A stretch of 64,000 nt of DNA from Pelagibius litoralis (GCA_029287455.1 JARFRB010000033.1:1-64000); one strand, 5' to 3'; positions 7,398-16,755 are shown, numbered from the stretch's first letter. Translations and numbers: made by a program. Notes: generated by a model from the letters alone, not told the origin.

Positions 7398-8213
7398 CTA
7401 GGTCCCCACCTGCAGAGGATCGGCGAAGCGGCGCAGGCTTGCGATCACGCTTAAAGGCGTGATCAGTCCGGTTCGCGGATTCTCCGGCGAGGGCACGTTC
7501 TCGATCGTCATCTCAAGGCGCGCGCTCTCGGCCTCCACAATGACGGTGTGCGTATTGCGCGTGACACCCGGATCGGCCCAAATCTCCAGAGTTGTCGCGT
7601 CCGGGCCGATCCCGGCGAGGCTTAAGGCTGCCGCTACGTTCACGTTCGCGGGAAAGCCCTCGGCGCCCGCGCGGGCCGTGCCCTCGAAAACCTTCAAGGG
7701 CTCCGCGAGGCCCTCGAGCTCGATACCGTGCCGCAGAAGATATGGCGCCCCCGCCAGCCCCCCCGGCGGCTTGCGTGTCACCAAGGACACCCGGTCGACC
7801 TTACCCTGTGCCGCGGCCCGGACGGCGTCCAGGCCCAGCAGCGCCCCGGTCGGCACCACGATCCTGGCGCCGGTCTCGCGGGCGAGGTCAACCAGGTCCA
7901 TCCGTGGCAATAGGGCGCCGACGCTTACAGTCACGAAGATCTTGCCGCGGCCAATCACGCTTCTGGCCAGGTCCTCGAAAACCGCCGCTGGAGTGCACTC
8001 GACCACGATGTCGGCGGCCTCAGCCAAAGCATCGAGGGTAAGCAGCGGAACGGGATGCTGAAAGCCGGCCAGCTTGGCTTCAGCCTTTTGCCGGTCGCGG
8101 GCGGAGACCCCTACCAAGTCGAGCCCCTCCGCCTGGGTGTCGAGCCAACGCGCCACCTTCTCGCCGATGGCCCCAAGTCCCGCCACCGCGACGCGCTTGC
8201 GGTCGGATTTCAT
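7398..8213 (-). CDS. nadX: L-aspartate dehydrogenase family protein
   Basis: A 271-residue NAD(P)-binding protein of the aspartate dehydrogenase (NadX/DUF108) family. It has an N-terminal Rossmann motif VAVAGLGAIGEKVARWL, then VVECTPAAVF, VPTGALLGLDAV (dinucleotide and substrate contacts) and the late NTHTV containing the family's conserved His. The family oxidises L-aspartate to iminoaspartate or oxaloacetate plus ammonia. No nadA/nadC genes adjoin it, so a catabolic rather than NAD-biosynthetic role is as likely. It is divergent from the tctCBA-ggt cluster, 271 bases away, which invites the guess that it handles amino acids released from an imported compound. Confidence 0.85.
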   Translation of the reverse strand: MKSDRKRVAVAGLGAIGEKVARWLDTQAEGLDLVGVSARDRQKAEAKLAGFQHPVPLLTLDALAEAADIVVECTPAAVFEDLARSVIGRGKIFVTVSVGALLPRMDLVDLARETGARIVVPTGALLGLDAVRAAAQGKVDRVSLVTRKPPGGLAGAPYLLRHGIELEGLAEPLKVFEGTARAGAEGFPANVNVAAALSLAGIGPDATTLEIWADPGVTRNTHTVIVEAESARLEMTIENVPSPENPRTGLITPLSVIASLRRFADPLQVGT

Positions 8214-8484
8214 CTCACCTCTCCCTTTTTTCTCGCGTTCTCCGGGCCCGGGCCCGTGATCGTTCTCTCGAGCGTTTATCTACACGCTTGGCGCCCCTCG
8301 GCCCAAGGCATTCCGCCGCCCTCGCCAATCCCGGCGCGCCCGAGGGCCCGTTGCAATCCCTTCGGGGTTGCATTATCGGCCGCGAGGTGCTGCTTTAGCT
8401 GTCAAACGTGGGTTCGGCCCCAAGTCGGGTGCCGGGCGCGGAAACGATCAATACCCGACTCTGTCACTATGGAGGTTTCACGAC

Positions 8485-9459
8485 ATGAAGAAAATCAAGC
8501 TGCTTCAAGCAGCAGCCGCTGCGGCGATCTTGGCCGCGGTCGCCCTTCCCAGCCAAGCGCAAGCGGTTGATCTGCCCTGCCGCACGGCGAAGCTGATCGT
8601 TCCCTGGGGAGCCGGTGGCGGCACCGACGTCATCTTCCGCACCTTTGTCGAGGCGGTGAACGAGGCCGGCGCGGACCCTGAGCTGCAAGTGGTCAACATC
8701 GGCGGACAGGGCGGCAACAAGGGCGCGAAGGAAGCCAAGGACGCGAAGCCGGACGGCTGCACCCTCTTCGCGATCCATCAAAGCGCCATTTCCAGCTACC
8801 TCAACGGTCGCGTGGACTTCACCTACGACGCCTTCGAGCCGATCGCGCTCTTGACCCGCACGCCGGCCATCTTCGGCGCGAATCCGGATGCGCCCTTCAA
8901 CGATCTGACTGAAATGACCGCCTTTGCGAAGGAGAATCCGGGTGCCATCAACGTCGGGGCCACGTTGGGCTCGACGAGCCACTTCATCTACCTGCTGCTG
9001 GCCGACCGGACCGGGGCGGAGTTCAATTACGTCTCCTATGACGGCACCCGCGAGCGGATGACGGCGCTGCTGGCCAAGAACATCCACATGGGCGAGATCA
9101 ATCTCGCGGCGGCCACGAAGTACATCACCAGCGGCGAGCTCAAAGCCCTTGGCATCACCACCCCGGAAAGAAACGAGCAGATTCCGGACGTGATGACGGC
9201 CTCGGAGCAGGGCGTGGAGCTGATTTACGGCACCGACCGCGGCGTGATGGCCCCCAAGGGCACCCCGGATGAGATCATCGACTACTACGAGGCCTTGTTC
9301 CAAGCGGCGGCGGAGAACCCGGCCGTAGTGGAAGCCATGGCGGGCAAAGGCACGGAAGTTCTCTTCCTGCCCTCCGAGGAGTTCCAGGCCTATTTGAACG
9401 AAACCTTTACCGACTGGAAGCGCATCGCGACGCAGGTCGGCATGTACAAGGGCGAATAA
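8485..9459 (+). CDS. tctC: TTT transporter periplasmic substrate-binding protein (TctC/Bug family)
   Basis: A 324-residue exported solute-binding protein with a clear signal peptide (MKKIKLLQ then an Ala-rich core, cleavage after SQAQA). The first mature strand ends TAKLIVPWGAGGGTDVIFR, the hallmark loop of Bug proteins that grips a carboxylate group, and a second family loop is seen at NVGATLGSTSHF. The ATG at 8485 has the ribosome-binding site GGAGG; longer in-frame starts would hide the signal peptide. It begins a tctC-tctB-tctA-ggt run. The ligand is some carboxylated compound. The adjacent gamma-glutamyltransferase suggests a gamma-glutamyl compound, but this is inference. Confidence 0.92.
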   Translation: MKKIKLLQAAAAAAILAAVALPSQAQAVDLPCRTAKLIVPWGAGGGTDVIFRTFVEAVNEAGADPELQVVNIGGQGGNKGAKEAKDAKPDGCTLFAIHQSAISSYLNGRVDFTYDAFEPIALLTRTPAIFGANPDAPFNDLTEMTAFAKENPGAINVGATLGSTSHFIYLLLADRTGAEFNYVSYDGTRERMTALLAKNIHMGEINLAAATKYITSGELKALGITTPERNEQIPDVMTASEQGVELIYGTDRGVMAPKGTPDEIIDYYEALFQAAAENPAVVEAMAGKGTEVLFLPSEEFQAYLNETFTDWKRIATQVGMYKGE

Positions 9460-9600
9460 TCGCCCGCTGAAGTTCGGCGGAGGCAAAGGAACGTTCCCTT
9501 TCGGAGGAATACACCCTTGCCTCCGCCTCTTCCCCGCCTGTGTTCCGGCCCGCCTGTCCGCAAGGCCTGACACCGGCGGGCGATAGGGGGGAGGTACCCG

Positions 9601-10086
9601 GTGGGTCGAATAAACCGTGACGTGATCGTCGCCTTGCTGTTACTGGCCGGCTGTGGCGCTTTCTTCCACGCCTCCTTCCAGATCGAGGAAACGAACTACG
9701 GGACCATTCAGTCCTGGGTTTGGCCCCGAATCGTTCTGACCGCGCTAACCGGCGCCTGCCTCTTGCTACTGGGCCAAGCATTGCTGCGCGGCGCGGAGAC
9801 CGTGGAGAAGCGCCGAGGGGGCTTTCTGGCCTGGGCCGGACGCTACCGCAATGCCGCCTACGTCTACGGCTTGTTCTTCCTCTTCCTGGTCACCCTTCCC
9901 TACCTGGGAATGCTGCTTGGCGGTGTCCTATTCGTCTTCGTGACCTTGACGGTCCTCGGGCGTCCACAGGCCTCGCTGGTGCCGCTGCATCTGGCGATCG
10001 CCATCGGCTCAATCGGCGCCATGTGGGCAATCTTCACCTTTGCCTTGAGGGTCATCTTGCCCCAAGGCGTCATTCTGCCCTTCTGA
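9601..10086 (+). CDS. tctB: TTT transporter small membrane subunit (TctB family)
   Basis: A 161-residue integral membrane protein with four predicted transmembrane segments (about residues 9-25, 42-62, 78-108 and 128-150), the size and topology of TctB. It starts at a GTG preceded by a GGGGGGAGG ribosome-binding site. The 140-base gap after tctC is larger than the other spacings in the cluster and could allow higher expression of the binding protein. It partners TctA in sodium- or proton-driven uptake of the compound bound by TctC. Confidence 0.88.
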   Translation: MGRINRDVIVALLLLAGCGAFFHASFQIEETNYGTIQSWVWPRIVLTALTGACLLLLGQALLRGAETVEKRRGGFLAWAGRYRNAAYVYGLFFLFLVTLPYLGMLLGGVLFVFVTLTVLGRPQASLVPLHLAIAIGSIGAMWAIFTFALRVILPQGVILPF

Positions 10087-10104
10087 GCTGAAAGCGAGCC
10101 CGTC

Positions 10105-11766
10105 ATGATCATCGAGAACGTAATCGGGGCTTTCGGCGACGTCTTCCAGCTCCACAACCTGCTGCTGATGGTGATCGGCGTCTCGGCGGGATTGATCGCC
10201 GGCGCCATTCCTGGCTTCACTATCACCATGGCGGTGGTGCTCACTCTGCCCTTCACCTTTGGCCTCAGCGCGGTTGAGGGGCTGGCCACTATGATCGGCG
10301 TGTTCGTGGGTGGTCTGTCCGGCGGATTGATGTCCGGTATGCTGACCGGAATACCAGGCACGCCCTCTTCAGTGGCGACGACCTTCGACGGGTTTCCACT
10401 CGCCCGCAAAGGCCAGCCTGGCCTCGCCCTGGGGCTTGGCGTGTGGTCTTCTTTCTTCGGCGGGATCATCTCCGCGGTGATCCTTGTCGCCCTGGCGCCC
10501 CGGCTGGCGCGGATCGGCCTCGAATTCGGACCTTGGGACTATTTCGCACTGGTCCTTTTCGCGCTCACCATAACCGCGAGCCTGTCCGGCGAGAACCTGG
10601 TGAAAGGGCTGATTGCCGGGCTCATGGGCCTATTGGTTGCGGCGATCGGAGAGGATGAGATCAACGGCGTGGCCCGGCTGAATTTCGGCGTCGACTCCCT
10701 GGAGCAAGGCTTCTCGTTTCTGCCGGTCTTGGTTGGCTTGTTCGCCTTCTCGCAATTGCTGAGCGATATCGAGGATCGGGACCGCGCGCGCCAGCCCATG
10801 ACGGACACGCACGCGGAAGCCGTACGCGTACAACATTGGGCAGCGATAAAGACCATCGTGGGGCGCTGGGTGAACCTTATCCGCTCGTCCCTGATCGGCG
10901 TCTTTACGGGCATGCTTCCGGCCGCGGGTGGCTCGATCTCAAACATTCTGGCCTACGATCAAGCCAAGAAGGCCTCCAAGACGCCCGGGGATTTCGGCAG
11001 CGGCACACCGGACGGGATCATCGCGCCTGAAGCCTCGAACAACGCGACCGCCGGCGGCGCGCTGATCACCATGATGGCGCTGGGTATTCCCGGCGACGTG
11101 GTGACGGCCGTGATGCTGGGGGCGCTGTTGATCCATAACGTCCAGCCGAGCCCCAGCTTCATCATCGAGAACGCGCAGCTCGCTTACGCGATCTTCATAG
11201 CCTTCTTCCTCGCGCATTTCATCATGGTGGCCGTGCAAGCCGTCTGCCTGCGCGCGTTCCTGAAGATTGTCCGGCTGCCGATGTACGTGCTGACGGCCGT
11301 GATCCTGGCCTACACAGCCATAGGCGTCTTCGCGCTCAACAACGTCACCTTCGACATCTGGTCGATGTTCGTCTTCGGCATCATCGGCTACACTATGCGG
11401 TTGCTCGGATTTCCCCTGGCGCCGATGATCCTGGGCGTGGTGCTGGGGCACATCGCCGAGCTCAATCTCTCCCGCGCGATCTCGCTGAGCGACGACCCCA
11501 CCCTTTTCGTGACACGCCCCTGGTCGCTGTTCTTCCTTGTGGTGGCAGCCTTTTCCTTGGTATTTCCTTGGTACCAGGCAGCAGCCGGCAAACGCCGCTG
11601 GACGCTTGCCTTCCTGCCGGCCTTCGCTCTTGCCTTGTCGGTCCCGCTCTTCATGATGGGCGGGGTCGTGAGGCCGATCATCGGCGGTGTCTTAATCCTG
11701 ATTGGCCTGCTGATGCTCTGGCGGGCCCATATAAAGGGCTGGGCCACGACGGAGGCGGCACCCTAG
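10105..11766 (+). CDS. tctA: TTT transporter large membrane subunit (TctA family)
   Basis: A 553-residue polytopic permease with the characteristic duplicated TctA blocks: GLIAGAIPGFTITMAVVLTLPFTFGL with GLMSGMLTGIPGTPSSVATTFDGFP in the first half, and GMLPAAGGSISNILAYDQAKKASK with ALGIPGDVVTAVMLGALLIHNVQPSPSF in the second. It is somewhat longer than the common ~500 residues because of extra C-terminal membrane segments (about residues 480-545). It starts 18 bases after tctB and is followed 50 bases later by the gamma-glutamyltransferase gene, so all four are probably co-transcribed. It forms the translocation channel with TctB. Confidence 0.93.
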   Translation: MIIENVIGAFGDVFQLHNLLLMVIGVSAGLIAGAIPGFTITMAVVLTLPFTFGLSAVEGLATMIGVFVGGLSGGLMSGMLTGIPGTPSSVATTFDGFPLARKGQPGLALGLGVWSSFFGGIISAVILVALAPRLARIGLEFGPWDYFALVLFALTITASLSGENLVKGLIAGLMGLLVAAIGEDEINGVARLNFGVDSLEQGFSFLPVLVGLFAFSQLLSDIEDRDRARQPMTDTHAEAVRVQHWAAIKTIVGRWVNLIRSSLIGVFTGMLPAAGGSISNILAYDQAKKASKTPGDFGSGTPDGIIAPEASNNATAGGALITMMALGIPGDVVTAVMLGALLIHNVQPSPSFIIENAQLAYAIFIAFFLAHFIMVAVQAVCLRAFLKIVRLPMYVLTAVILAYTAIGVFALNNVTFDIWSMFVFGIIGYTMRLLGFPLAPMILGVVLGHIAELNLSRAISLSDDPTLFVTRPWSLFFLVVAAFSLVFPWYQAAAGKRRWTLAFLPAFALALSVPLFMMGGVVRPIIGGVLILIGLLMLWRAHIKGWATTEAAP

Positions 11767-11815
11767 CCGATCGCTCGGCGTGAAGCCGGCTGACGAATAG
11801 AGGAACCTTGAACCG

Positions 11816-13408
11816 ATGCGGAATCTCGAACTGCCGGGCCGGTCCCCGGTCCGCTCAACGGGCGCCATGGCGGCGACGTCCCACCCCCTTTCCACTCTTA
11901 CAGCGATCGAAGTCTTGCGCGCGGGCGGGAACGCCATCGACGCGGCCATCGCTGCCTGCGCCGTGCAGGGCGTGGTCGAGCCCCAATCCACGGGAATCGG
12001 TGGTGACTGCTTTGCCCTGATGTCCCTTGGCGGCAGCGACGAAATCATCGCCTTTAACGGCTCCGGCCGTGCCCCGGCGGCGGCGGCAGGCGGTTGGTTC
12101 CGGGAGCAAGGCATCCACAAGATCGAACGGCTTTCCCCCCACGCGGTCACCATCCCGGGGGCCGTCGATGCTTGGGAGAAGCTTCTCGCCGCGCACGGCC
12201 GCAAGAGCCTTGGTGAACTTCTGCAGCCGGCGATCCGCTATGCCCGGGAAGGCTACGTCGTGCTCAATCGTGTCGCCTTTGACTGGTCTCATGAGGTCGA
12301 GGCCTTGCGGTATGACGATGGGGCTGCCGCGGTTTTCCTGCCCAATGGCCGCCTGCCTCGTCCAGGGGACGTTCATCGCCAGCCCGCCCTCGCCGCCACT
12401 CTCGAACTCATCGCCGAGCAAGGCCGCGATGGCTTCTACAAGGGCCGCGTGGCGGAAGACATGGTGGCGCACCTGCAGGGCCGTGGCGGTCTGCACACAA
12501 TGGAAGACTTCGCCACGGCCGAAGGGGACTATGTCCAGCCCATCCACGGAAGCTATCGCGGCCACGAGGTCTACGAGTGCCCACCGAACGGCCAGGGAAT
12601 CGTGGCTTTGGAGATGCTGAACATCCTTTCCGGCTACGACCTGGCGTCCCTCGACGCCCTGTCGGCAGAACGGCTCCATCTTGAGATCGAGGCTGGGCGC
12701 CTGGCCTACAACAACCGTGACGCTTGGCTCGCCGACCCGGCGAAGGCTCCCGTCCCTGTCGAGCGCTGGCTCTCGAGCGCCCATGCCGACAGCTTGCGCG
12801 CCCAGATCGATCCGCACCGCGCCCTTGGCGCGCTGCCGCCCACGGGAATGGCCGCTTATGGCGACACAGTCTATCTCTGCGTGGTGGACGAGGACCGAAA
12901 CGCGGTCAGCCTAATAAACTCCATCTTCAGCTCCTTCGGAAGCTGCCTCATGTCGCCGGAAACCGGGGTGCTGTTCCACAATCGCGGCGCGGCCTTCGTG
13001 GTCGAGGAGGGTCACCCCAACGAGATCGCGCCGGGCAAGCGTCCCTTGCACACCATCATACCCGGCATGCTCTGCCGGGATGGCAAGGCGGTCATGCCCT
13101 TCGGGGTCATGGGGGGCCAATACCAAGCGGTCGGGCACACGCACCTTCTAACCAACCTCTTGGACTACGGAATGGACCCCCAAGAGGCCATCGACTGCCC
13201 GCGCCTCTTCCCGATCCCCGGCGGCCCCGTGGAGATCGAGAGCGGCATTCCCGAAGAGGCGGCCCGCGGCCTGCGCGAGATGGGACATGACCTCGCCCCG
13301 GCGGAAAAACCCATCGGCGGCGCGCAGGCAATCCACATCGATTGGGAGACCGGCGTGCTTACCGGTGCGTCCGAACCTCGCAAGGATGGCTGCGCATTGG
13401 GGTATTGA
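11816..13408 (+). CDS. Gamma-glutamyltransferase family protein (Ntn hydrolase)
   Basis: A 530-residue GGT/YwrD-type autoprocessing amidohydrolase. The probable nucleophile is Thr 351 in YGDTVYLCVVDEDRNAVS, aligning with the catalytic Thr of E. coli Ggt. Downstream are SIFSSFGSCLMSPETGVLFHNRG and the oxyanion Gly-Gly in MPFGVMGGQYQ. Family members split gamma-glutamyl bonds of glutathione and similar compounds, or act on related amides. No signal peptide is seen at the N-terminus (MRNLELPGRSPVRSTGAMAA), so it probably acts in the cytoplasm on imported material, unlike secreted GGTs. It closes the tctCBA run and ends 3 bases from the convergent histidine kinase gene. Confidence 0.9.
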   Translation: MRNLELPGRSPVRSTGAMAATSHPLSTLTAIEVLRAGGNAIDAAIAACAVQGVVEPQSTGIGGDCFALMSLGGSDEIIAFNGSGRAPAAAAGGWFREQGIHKIERLSPHAVTIPGAVDAWEKLLAAHGRKSLGELLQPAIRYAREGYVVLNRVAFDWSHEVEALRYDDGAAAVFLPNGRLPRPGDVHRQPALAATLELIAEQGRDGFYKGRVAEDMVAHLQGRGGLHTMEDFATAEGDYVQPIHGSYRGHEVYECPPNGQGIVALEMLNILSGYDLASLDALSAERLHLEIEAGRLAYNNRDAWLADPAKAPVPVERWLSSAHADSLRAQIDPHRALGALPPTGMAAYGDTVYLCVVDEDRNAVSLINSIFSSFGSCLMSPETGVLFHNRGAAFVVEEGHPNEIAPGKRPLHTIIPGMLCRDGKAVMPFGVMGGQYQAVGHTHLLTNLLDYGMDPQEAIDCPRLFPIPGGPVEIESGIPEEAARGLREMGHDLAPAEKPIGGAQAIHIDWETGVLTGASEPRKDGCALGY

Positions 13409-13411
13409 GCA

Positions 13412-15415
13412 TCAGCCCATCTCACCCGGTTTCTCGCCAAGAGACATTTCGCCGTCCAGGACGAGGCGGACGATATCCGCCATTTTCCGGGCGTTCAGGG
13501 GTTTGCGCAAGAAGGCGGCGGCGCCCGCGGCTGAAGCCGCCTCCTCGTTAATGGTTTCGCTGAAGCCGGTCATGAGGATGACCGGCAGCCCGGGATATCG
13601 ATCCTTTACCTTGTGCAACAGTTCCGCCCCGGTCATGACCGGCATGGTCTGATCGGAGATCACAATGTCAAAGGGCTTGCCCGTGTCCCGCGCGAAGTCG
13701 AGGAGCCTTAGTCCCTCGGCCCCACCCTCAGCCACCTCCACCCGGTAGCCCAGGCGCCGCAACCCAATCGACATGACCTCGCCGACGTGCGGCTCGTCAT
13801 CCACGACAAGCACCCGCTCGCCCCGGCCCCGCAAACCCGGCTTCGACGCGGCCCTCAGCTCGATCGCGGCGGCGGAAGCTTTGGCAAGTGGGATGATGAC
13901 GTTGATCTTCGTGCCCACGCCACGCTGGCTGTCTATGGAAAGCGCGCCCTTGTGGCTCATCACGATGCTATGCACCGCGGCCAAACCAAGCCCCGTTCCC
14001 TGGTTCTGGGCCTTAGTCGTGAAGAACGGCTCGAACATGTGCAAGAGCACGTCATGGCTGATTCCGCAGCCGTCGTCGGTGACGGAGAGTTTGAGGTGAG
14101 GCCCCGGGGATCCTAGAACGCCCACCAGCATGCGCGACCCGCCCTGAGGCGTGGATGCCATCTCGAACCGCCCGAGTGGGGCCTTCTCCGGCAGATTCAT
14201 CATCCCTCGTGCCCGGCCGCCGTCGATGAAAACCTGTTTGACCTCGATGTGAATCTTGCCCCGTTCCTGCTCGATCGCTTGGCGCGCATTGACAGCAAGA
14301 TTCATCAGAACCTGCCCGATCTGCGTTTCGTTGGCCTCGAGCAACAAGGGCTCGGATTCCATTTTGCAGGTCAACTCGATGGTCGCCGGCAGGGTGGCGG
14401 TGAGCAACTCGATGGTTTCCTCGACGATATCGCGCGCATCAATGAGCTTCTTCCCGCCCACCTGCGCACGGCTGAAATCGACGATCTGCTGCACCAGTTC
14501 GCGCGCCCGCTCACCGCCTTGGAAAACCTGCCGGGCGAAGTCCAACTCCCGCGAATCCTGAGGCAGATCCTCGATCAGCAGGGCCGCATAGCCAAGGATG
14601 GAAGCCAGGATGTTATTGAAGTCGTGCGCGATGCCCCCGGCCAGGCGGCCGATCGCCTCCATCTTCTGCGCTTGATAAAATTGCGACTGCAACCGCTCCC
14701 GTTCACGGTCGGCTATGCGGCGGTCGGTGATGTCGCACATCACGCAAATGCATCCCTGATTCCCCATAGCGGTCAAGGAGAGCTCAAGATCGAAGCCCTT
14801 CCCCGCCGGGTTCACTGCCCGTGCATCGGCGTGCCAAAGCCCTTTCTCGCGCATCGTCGGCATGGCGGTCTGGCTGAGCATCTCAACGCTTTCCTGCTCG
14901 AAGAGCACAGCCACCCCGCGCCCAAGCAACTCGCCCCGCCGCCCATAGCCGAACAGCGCGACAGCCGCCTCGTTGAGATAGGTGAAGCGCCCATCCGCAT
15001 CGCAAATCGCGATGCCATCGGCGGAAGCCTCGGTTGCCGCCAGCCGCTCTCTCAGCAAATTCTCATAGCGCCGAAAGCCCGTCACATCCGTGACCAGCGA
15101 AACCGTGCCGCCATAAGCTGTGCGCATCTCCTTGACCACCAGGCACCGGCCATCGGAGAGGTTCTGCTCAAAGGGACCCTTGGGATTGCGCAATTGCACA
15201 AGACGCCGGTCAACAAACTCCTCCAGCACGAGTTCATCGCTGAATTGGCGGCGCTGCGCGCTCAACATGCAGAGCTCTTGAAACGTCGCACCCGGCACGA
15301 TCCGGTCGGAAATCGTGGGATACATCTCTTTGTAGCGGGTATTCGCCAGTATAATCCGCTCCTGAGCATCGAGCAGCAGAAAGCCCTCCGAGATGATCTC
15401 CACCGCGTCCGCCAA
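13412..15415 (-). CDS. Hybrid sensor histidine kinase, kinase part (PAS-PAS-HisKA-HATPase-REC)
   Basis: 667 residues from a TTG at 15415: a PAS-like region (EGFLLLDAQERIILANTRYKEMYP), a second PAS (ASADGIAICDADGRFTYLNEAA), HisKA with the phospho-accepting His in GGIAHDFNNILASILGYA, an HATPase domain (N-box LMNLAVNARQAI, G-boxes DDGCGI and GTGLGLAAVHSIV), and a C-terminal receiver with phospho-Asp in VISDQTMPVMTGAELL. The TTG is probably not the true start. The frame stays open upstream and reads FYRQARDSKSLAERTSAAEL, a typical juxtamembrane helix that belongs after the membrane segment encoded in another frame at 15462-16115. Sensor and kinase therefore look like one gene cut by a frameshift near 15497-15510. 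The signal sensed is unknown. Confidence 0.9.
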   Translation of the reverse strand: MADAVEIISEGFLLLDAQERIILANTRYKEMYPTISDRIVPGATFQELCMLSAQRRQFSDELVLEEFVDRRLVQLRNPKGPFEQNLSDGRCLVVKEMRTAYGGTVSLVTDVTGFRRYENLLRERLAATEASADGIAICDADGRFTYLNEAAVALFGYGRRGELLGRGVAVLFEQESVEMLSQTAMPTMREKGLWHADARAVNPAGKGFDLELSLTAMGNQGCICVMCDITDRRIADRERERLQSQFYQAQKMEAIGRLAGGIAHDFNNILASILGYAALLIEDLPQDSRELDFARQVFQGGERARELVQQIVDFSRAQVGGKKLIDARDIVEETIELLTATLPATIELTCKMESEPLLLEANETQIGQVLMNLAVNARQAIEQERGKIHIEVKQVFIDGGRARGMMNLPEKAPLGRFEMASTPQGGSRMLVGVLGSPGPHLKLSVTDDGCGISHDVLLHMFEPFFTTKAQNQGTGLGLAAVHSIVMSHKGALSIDSQRGVGTKINVIIPLAKASAAAIELRAASKPGLRGRGERVLVVDDEPHVGEVMSIGLRRLGYRVEVAEGGAEGLRLLDFARDTGKPFDIVISDQTMPVMTGAELLHKVKDRYPGLPVILMTGFSETINEEAASAAGAAAFLRKPLNARKMADIVRLVLDGEMSLGEKPGEMG

Positions 15416-15461
15416 GAGGCCGCGGACTTGCCAGCTCTCAAGCTCGGCGGCACTTGTCCGC

Positions 15462-16115
15462 TCAGCGAGGCTCTTGCTGTCCCGCGCCTGCCGGTAGAAG
15501 CAGGACGAAAACGGAGATGCCGGAAAGAAAGATCACCGATCCGCCAAAGAGGGTTAAGGAGGACAGTTGGCGGAACAGCCGATGCTCCAACGGCGCAAGC
15601 CCCATGGCGTCAACCGCCTCGCGCAACTGCGTCGTTGGGGCCCGCAGGCGCTCGATGCGCTCGCCCACCTGATCGAAATCCGGGCCACTCTCGCGTTGAG
15701 GGCCGGCGAGCGCGCGCTCCAACTCCGCCATCGCCATCTTCACGCGGATCAGGGCAAGGTTGAGTGCTTCTTGATCCTCGAACTGGGGCAAAGCCTTATT
15801 ATCGATGCCTGAAGGCAGTGCCTCCCGCAATGCCTCCCACGCCAGAATGAGCTCCGGATCTGCAATTTCACTTCTGGGAGTGGCTGTGGACAGCGCGGCG
15901 GCGCGAAGCCGCTCATAGGCGTCCTCGAAGCCCCTGACATCCACCGCGAAGTCATGGTACGCAACGAACGCCGCGCGGCCCTCGTCAATAAGGCGCAGAG
16001 ACAGAAACAAAGACGCCGTCAAAAAAACAACAAGCAACCCGACGATCGCACGGCGCCTATCCATTCTCCACGGGGCCGAGCGCCTTGTTAGGCCGGGATG
16101 CAACGTCTCTGTCAT
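15462..16115 (-). CDS. Membrane sensor part of the same histidine kinase (frameshifted)
   Basis: 217 residues: cytoplasmic N-terminus, transmembrane segment 1 (about 24-42, AIVGLLVVFLTASLFLSL), a ~135-residue mostly helical periplasmic domain, and transmembrane segment 2 (about 184-206, LSSLTLFGGSVIFLSGISVFVLLL). It then stops after an atypical tail, PAGAGQQEPR. This is the usual input module of a two-TM sensor kinase and makes no sense alone. The kinase reading frame continues immediately beyond TM2 in the +1 frame. Either this is a recent one-base indel, a sequencing error, or (less likely) programmed frameshifting. The periplasmic domain matches no named sensor fold that I recognise. Confidence 0.75.
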   Translation of the reverse strand: MTETLHPGLTRRSAPWRMDRRRAIVGLLVVFLTASLFLSLRLIDEGRAAFVAYHDFAVDVRGFEDAYERLRAAALSTATPRSEIADPELILAWEALREALPSGIDNKALPQFEDQEALNLALIRVKMAMAELERALAGPQRESGPDFDQVGERIERLRAPTTQLREAVDAMGLAPLEHRLFRQLSSLTLFGGSVIFLSGISVFVLLLPAGAGQQEPR

Positions 16116-16344
16116 TTCCGCTTTGCATCATCGCGAATGAACAGCAATCATTGATATAATACGCTTCTATATATTCTATTTAAAATAGTACAAGAGCACA
16201 TTGGGGGTGGGTAGCGCCAAAACGCCCGCGCGTAGGGTCCGGACCGAGGCGAATCCTCCGGCCCGCCCCAAAATAGAGATCACTTTGTAAAGGTTTGCCT
16301 TACTCGAGGATGCTTTGGCTGCGCATTCGAGGATGCCGAACGGG

Positions 16345-16755
16345 TCAGACCTTCCAGAAACAGAACCCGATCCAAGCCACCGCTATGGCCAAAGGAAACC
16401 ATAGCGGCGCCGTAATCAATCCGAGCCAAGCGATAAAAACATAGGCGGACCCGAGCAAACCGATGAAAAGCCGGTCACCGCGGGTCGTTTCCAGCCCGAG
16501 AATCCCCAGCCGCTTGTCGCCGCCCGGCCGGCGAATCTCAAGGATGGCCATGACCGCTATCATGGCGAAGATCACGATAAAGAAGGCGAGCGTCGCCCGG
16601 GTCCAGGCCATCCAGAACCCGGAGAACAGGGGCTCGGTCCACCACTTCGCTAAGGAGAACGCCTCTTCTTGCGCCTGGCCTACATTGCCCCAGCCGGCCT
16701 GCTGGGCATAGGCCACGCCGGGGATGAGGAGAATCAGGGATGCCAGCTTCTTCAT
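16345..16755 (-). CDS. glpU: Small integral membrane protein of the glycerol ABC transporter locus (DUF2160, GlpU-like)
   Basis: 136 residues with a cleavable-looking N-terminal hydrophobic stretch (MKKLASLILLIPGVAYA), then a WWTEPLFSGFWMAWTRATLAFF segment, a cytoplasmic loop with EIRRPGGDKRLGILGLETTRGDRL, and two more membrane helices near the C-terminus. This matches the DUF2160 family, found almost exclusively with rhizobial-type glycerol ABC transporters. Its role in transport is not defined. The ATG shares one base with the stop of the glpQ-like gene (TGATG), so it is translationally coupled as the last gene of the operon. Confidence 0.85.
   Translation of the reverse strand: MKKLASLILLIPGVAYAQQAGWGNVGQAQEEAFSLAKWWTEPLFSGFWMAWTRATLAFFIVIFAMIAVMAILEIRRPGGDKRLGILGLETTRGDRLFIGLLGSAYVFIAWLGLITAPLWFPLAIAVAWIGFCFWKV

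Noticed and set aside
14249-15763. 504-residue open frame on the plus strand
   Set aside because: It is a shadow of the histidine kinase, whose HisKA, HATPase and receiver motifs are on the minus strand.
16300-16345. Repeat TTCGAGGATGC/CTCGAGGATGC after the glycerol operon
   Set aside because: Two 10-base copies only, without hairpin, T-run or other copies in the window; probably chance.
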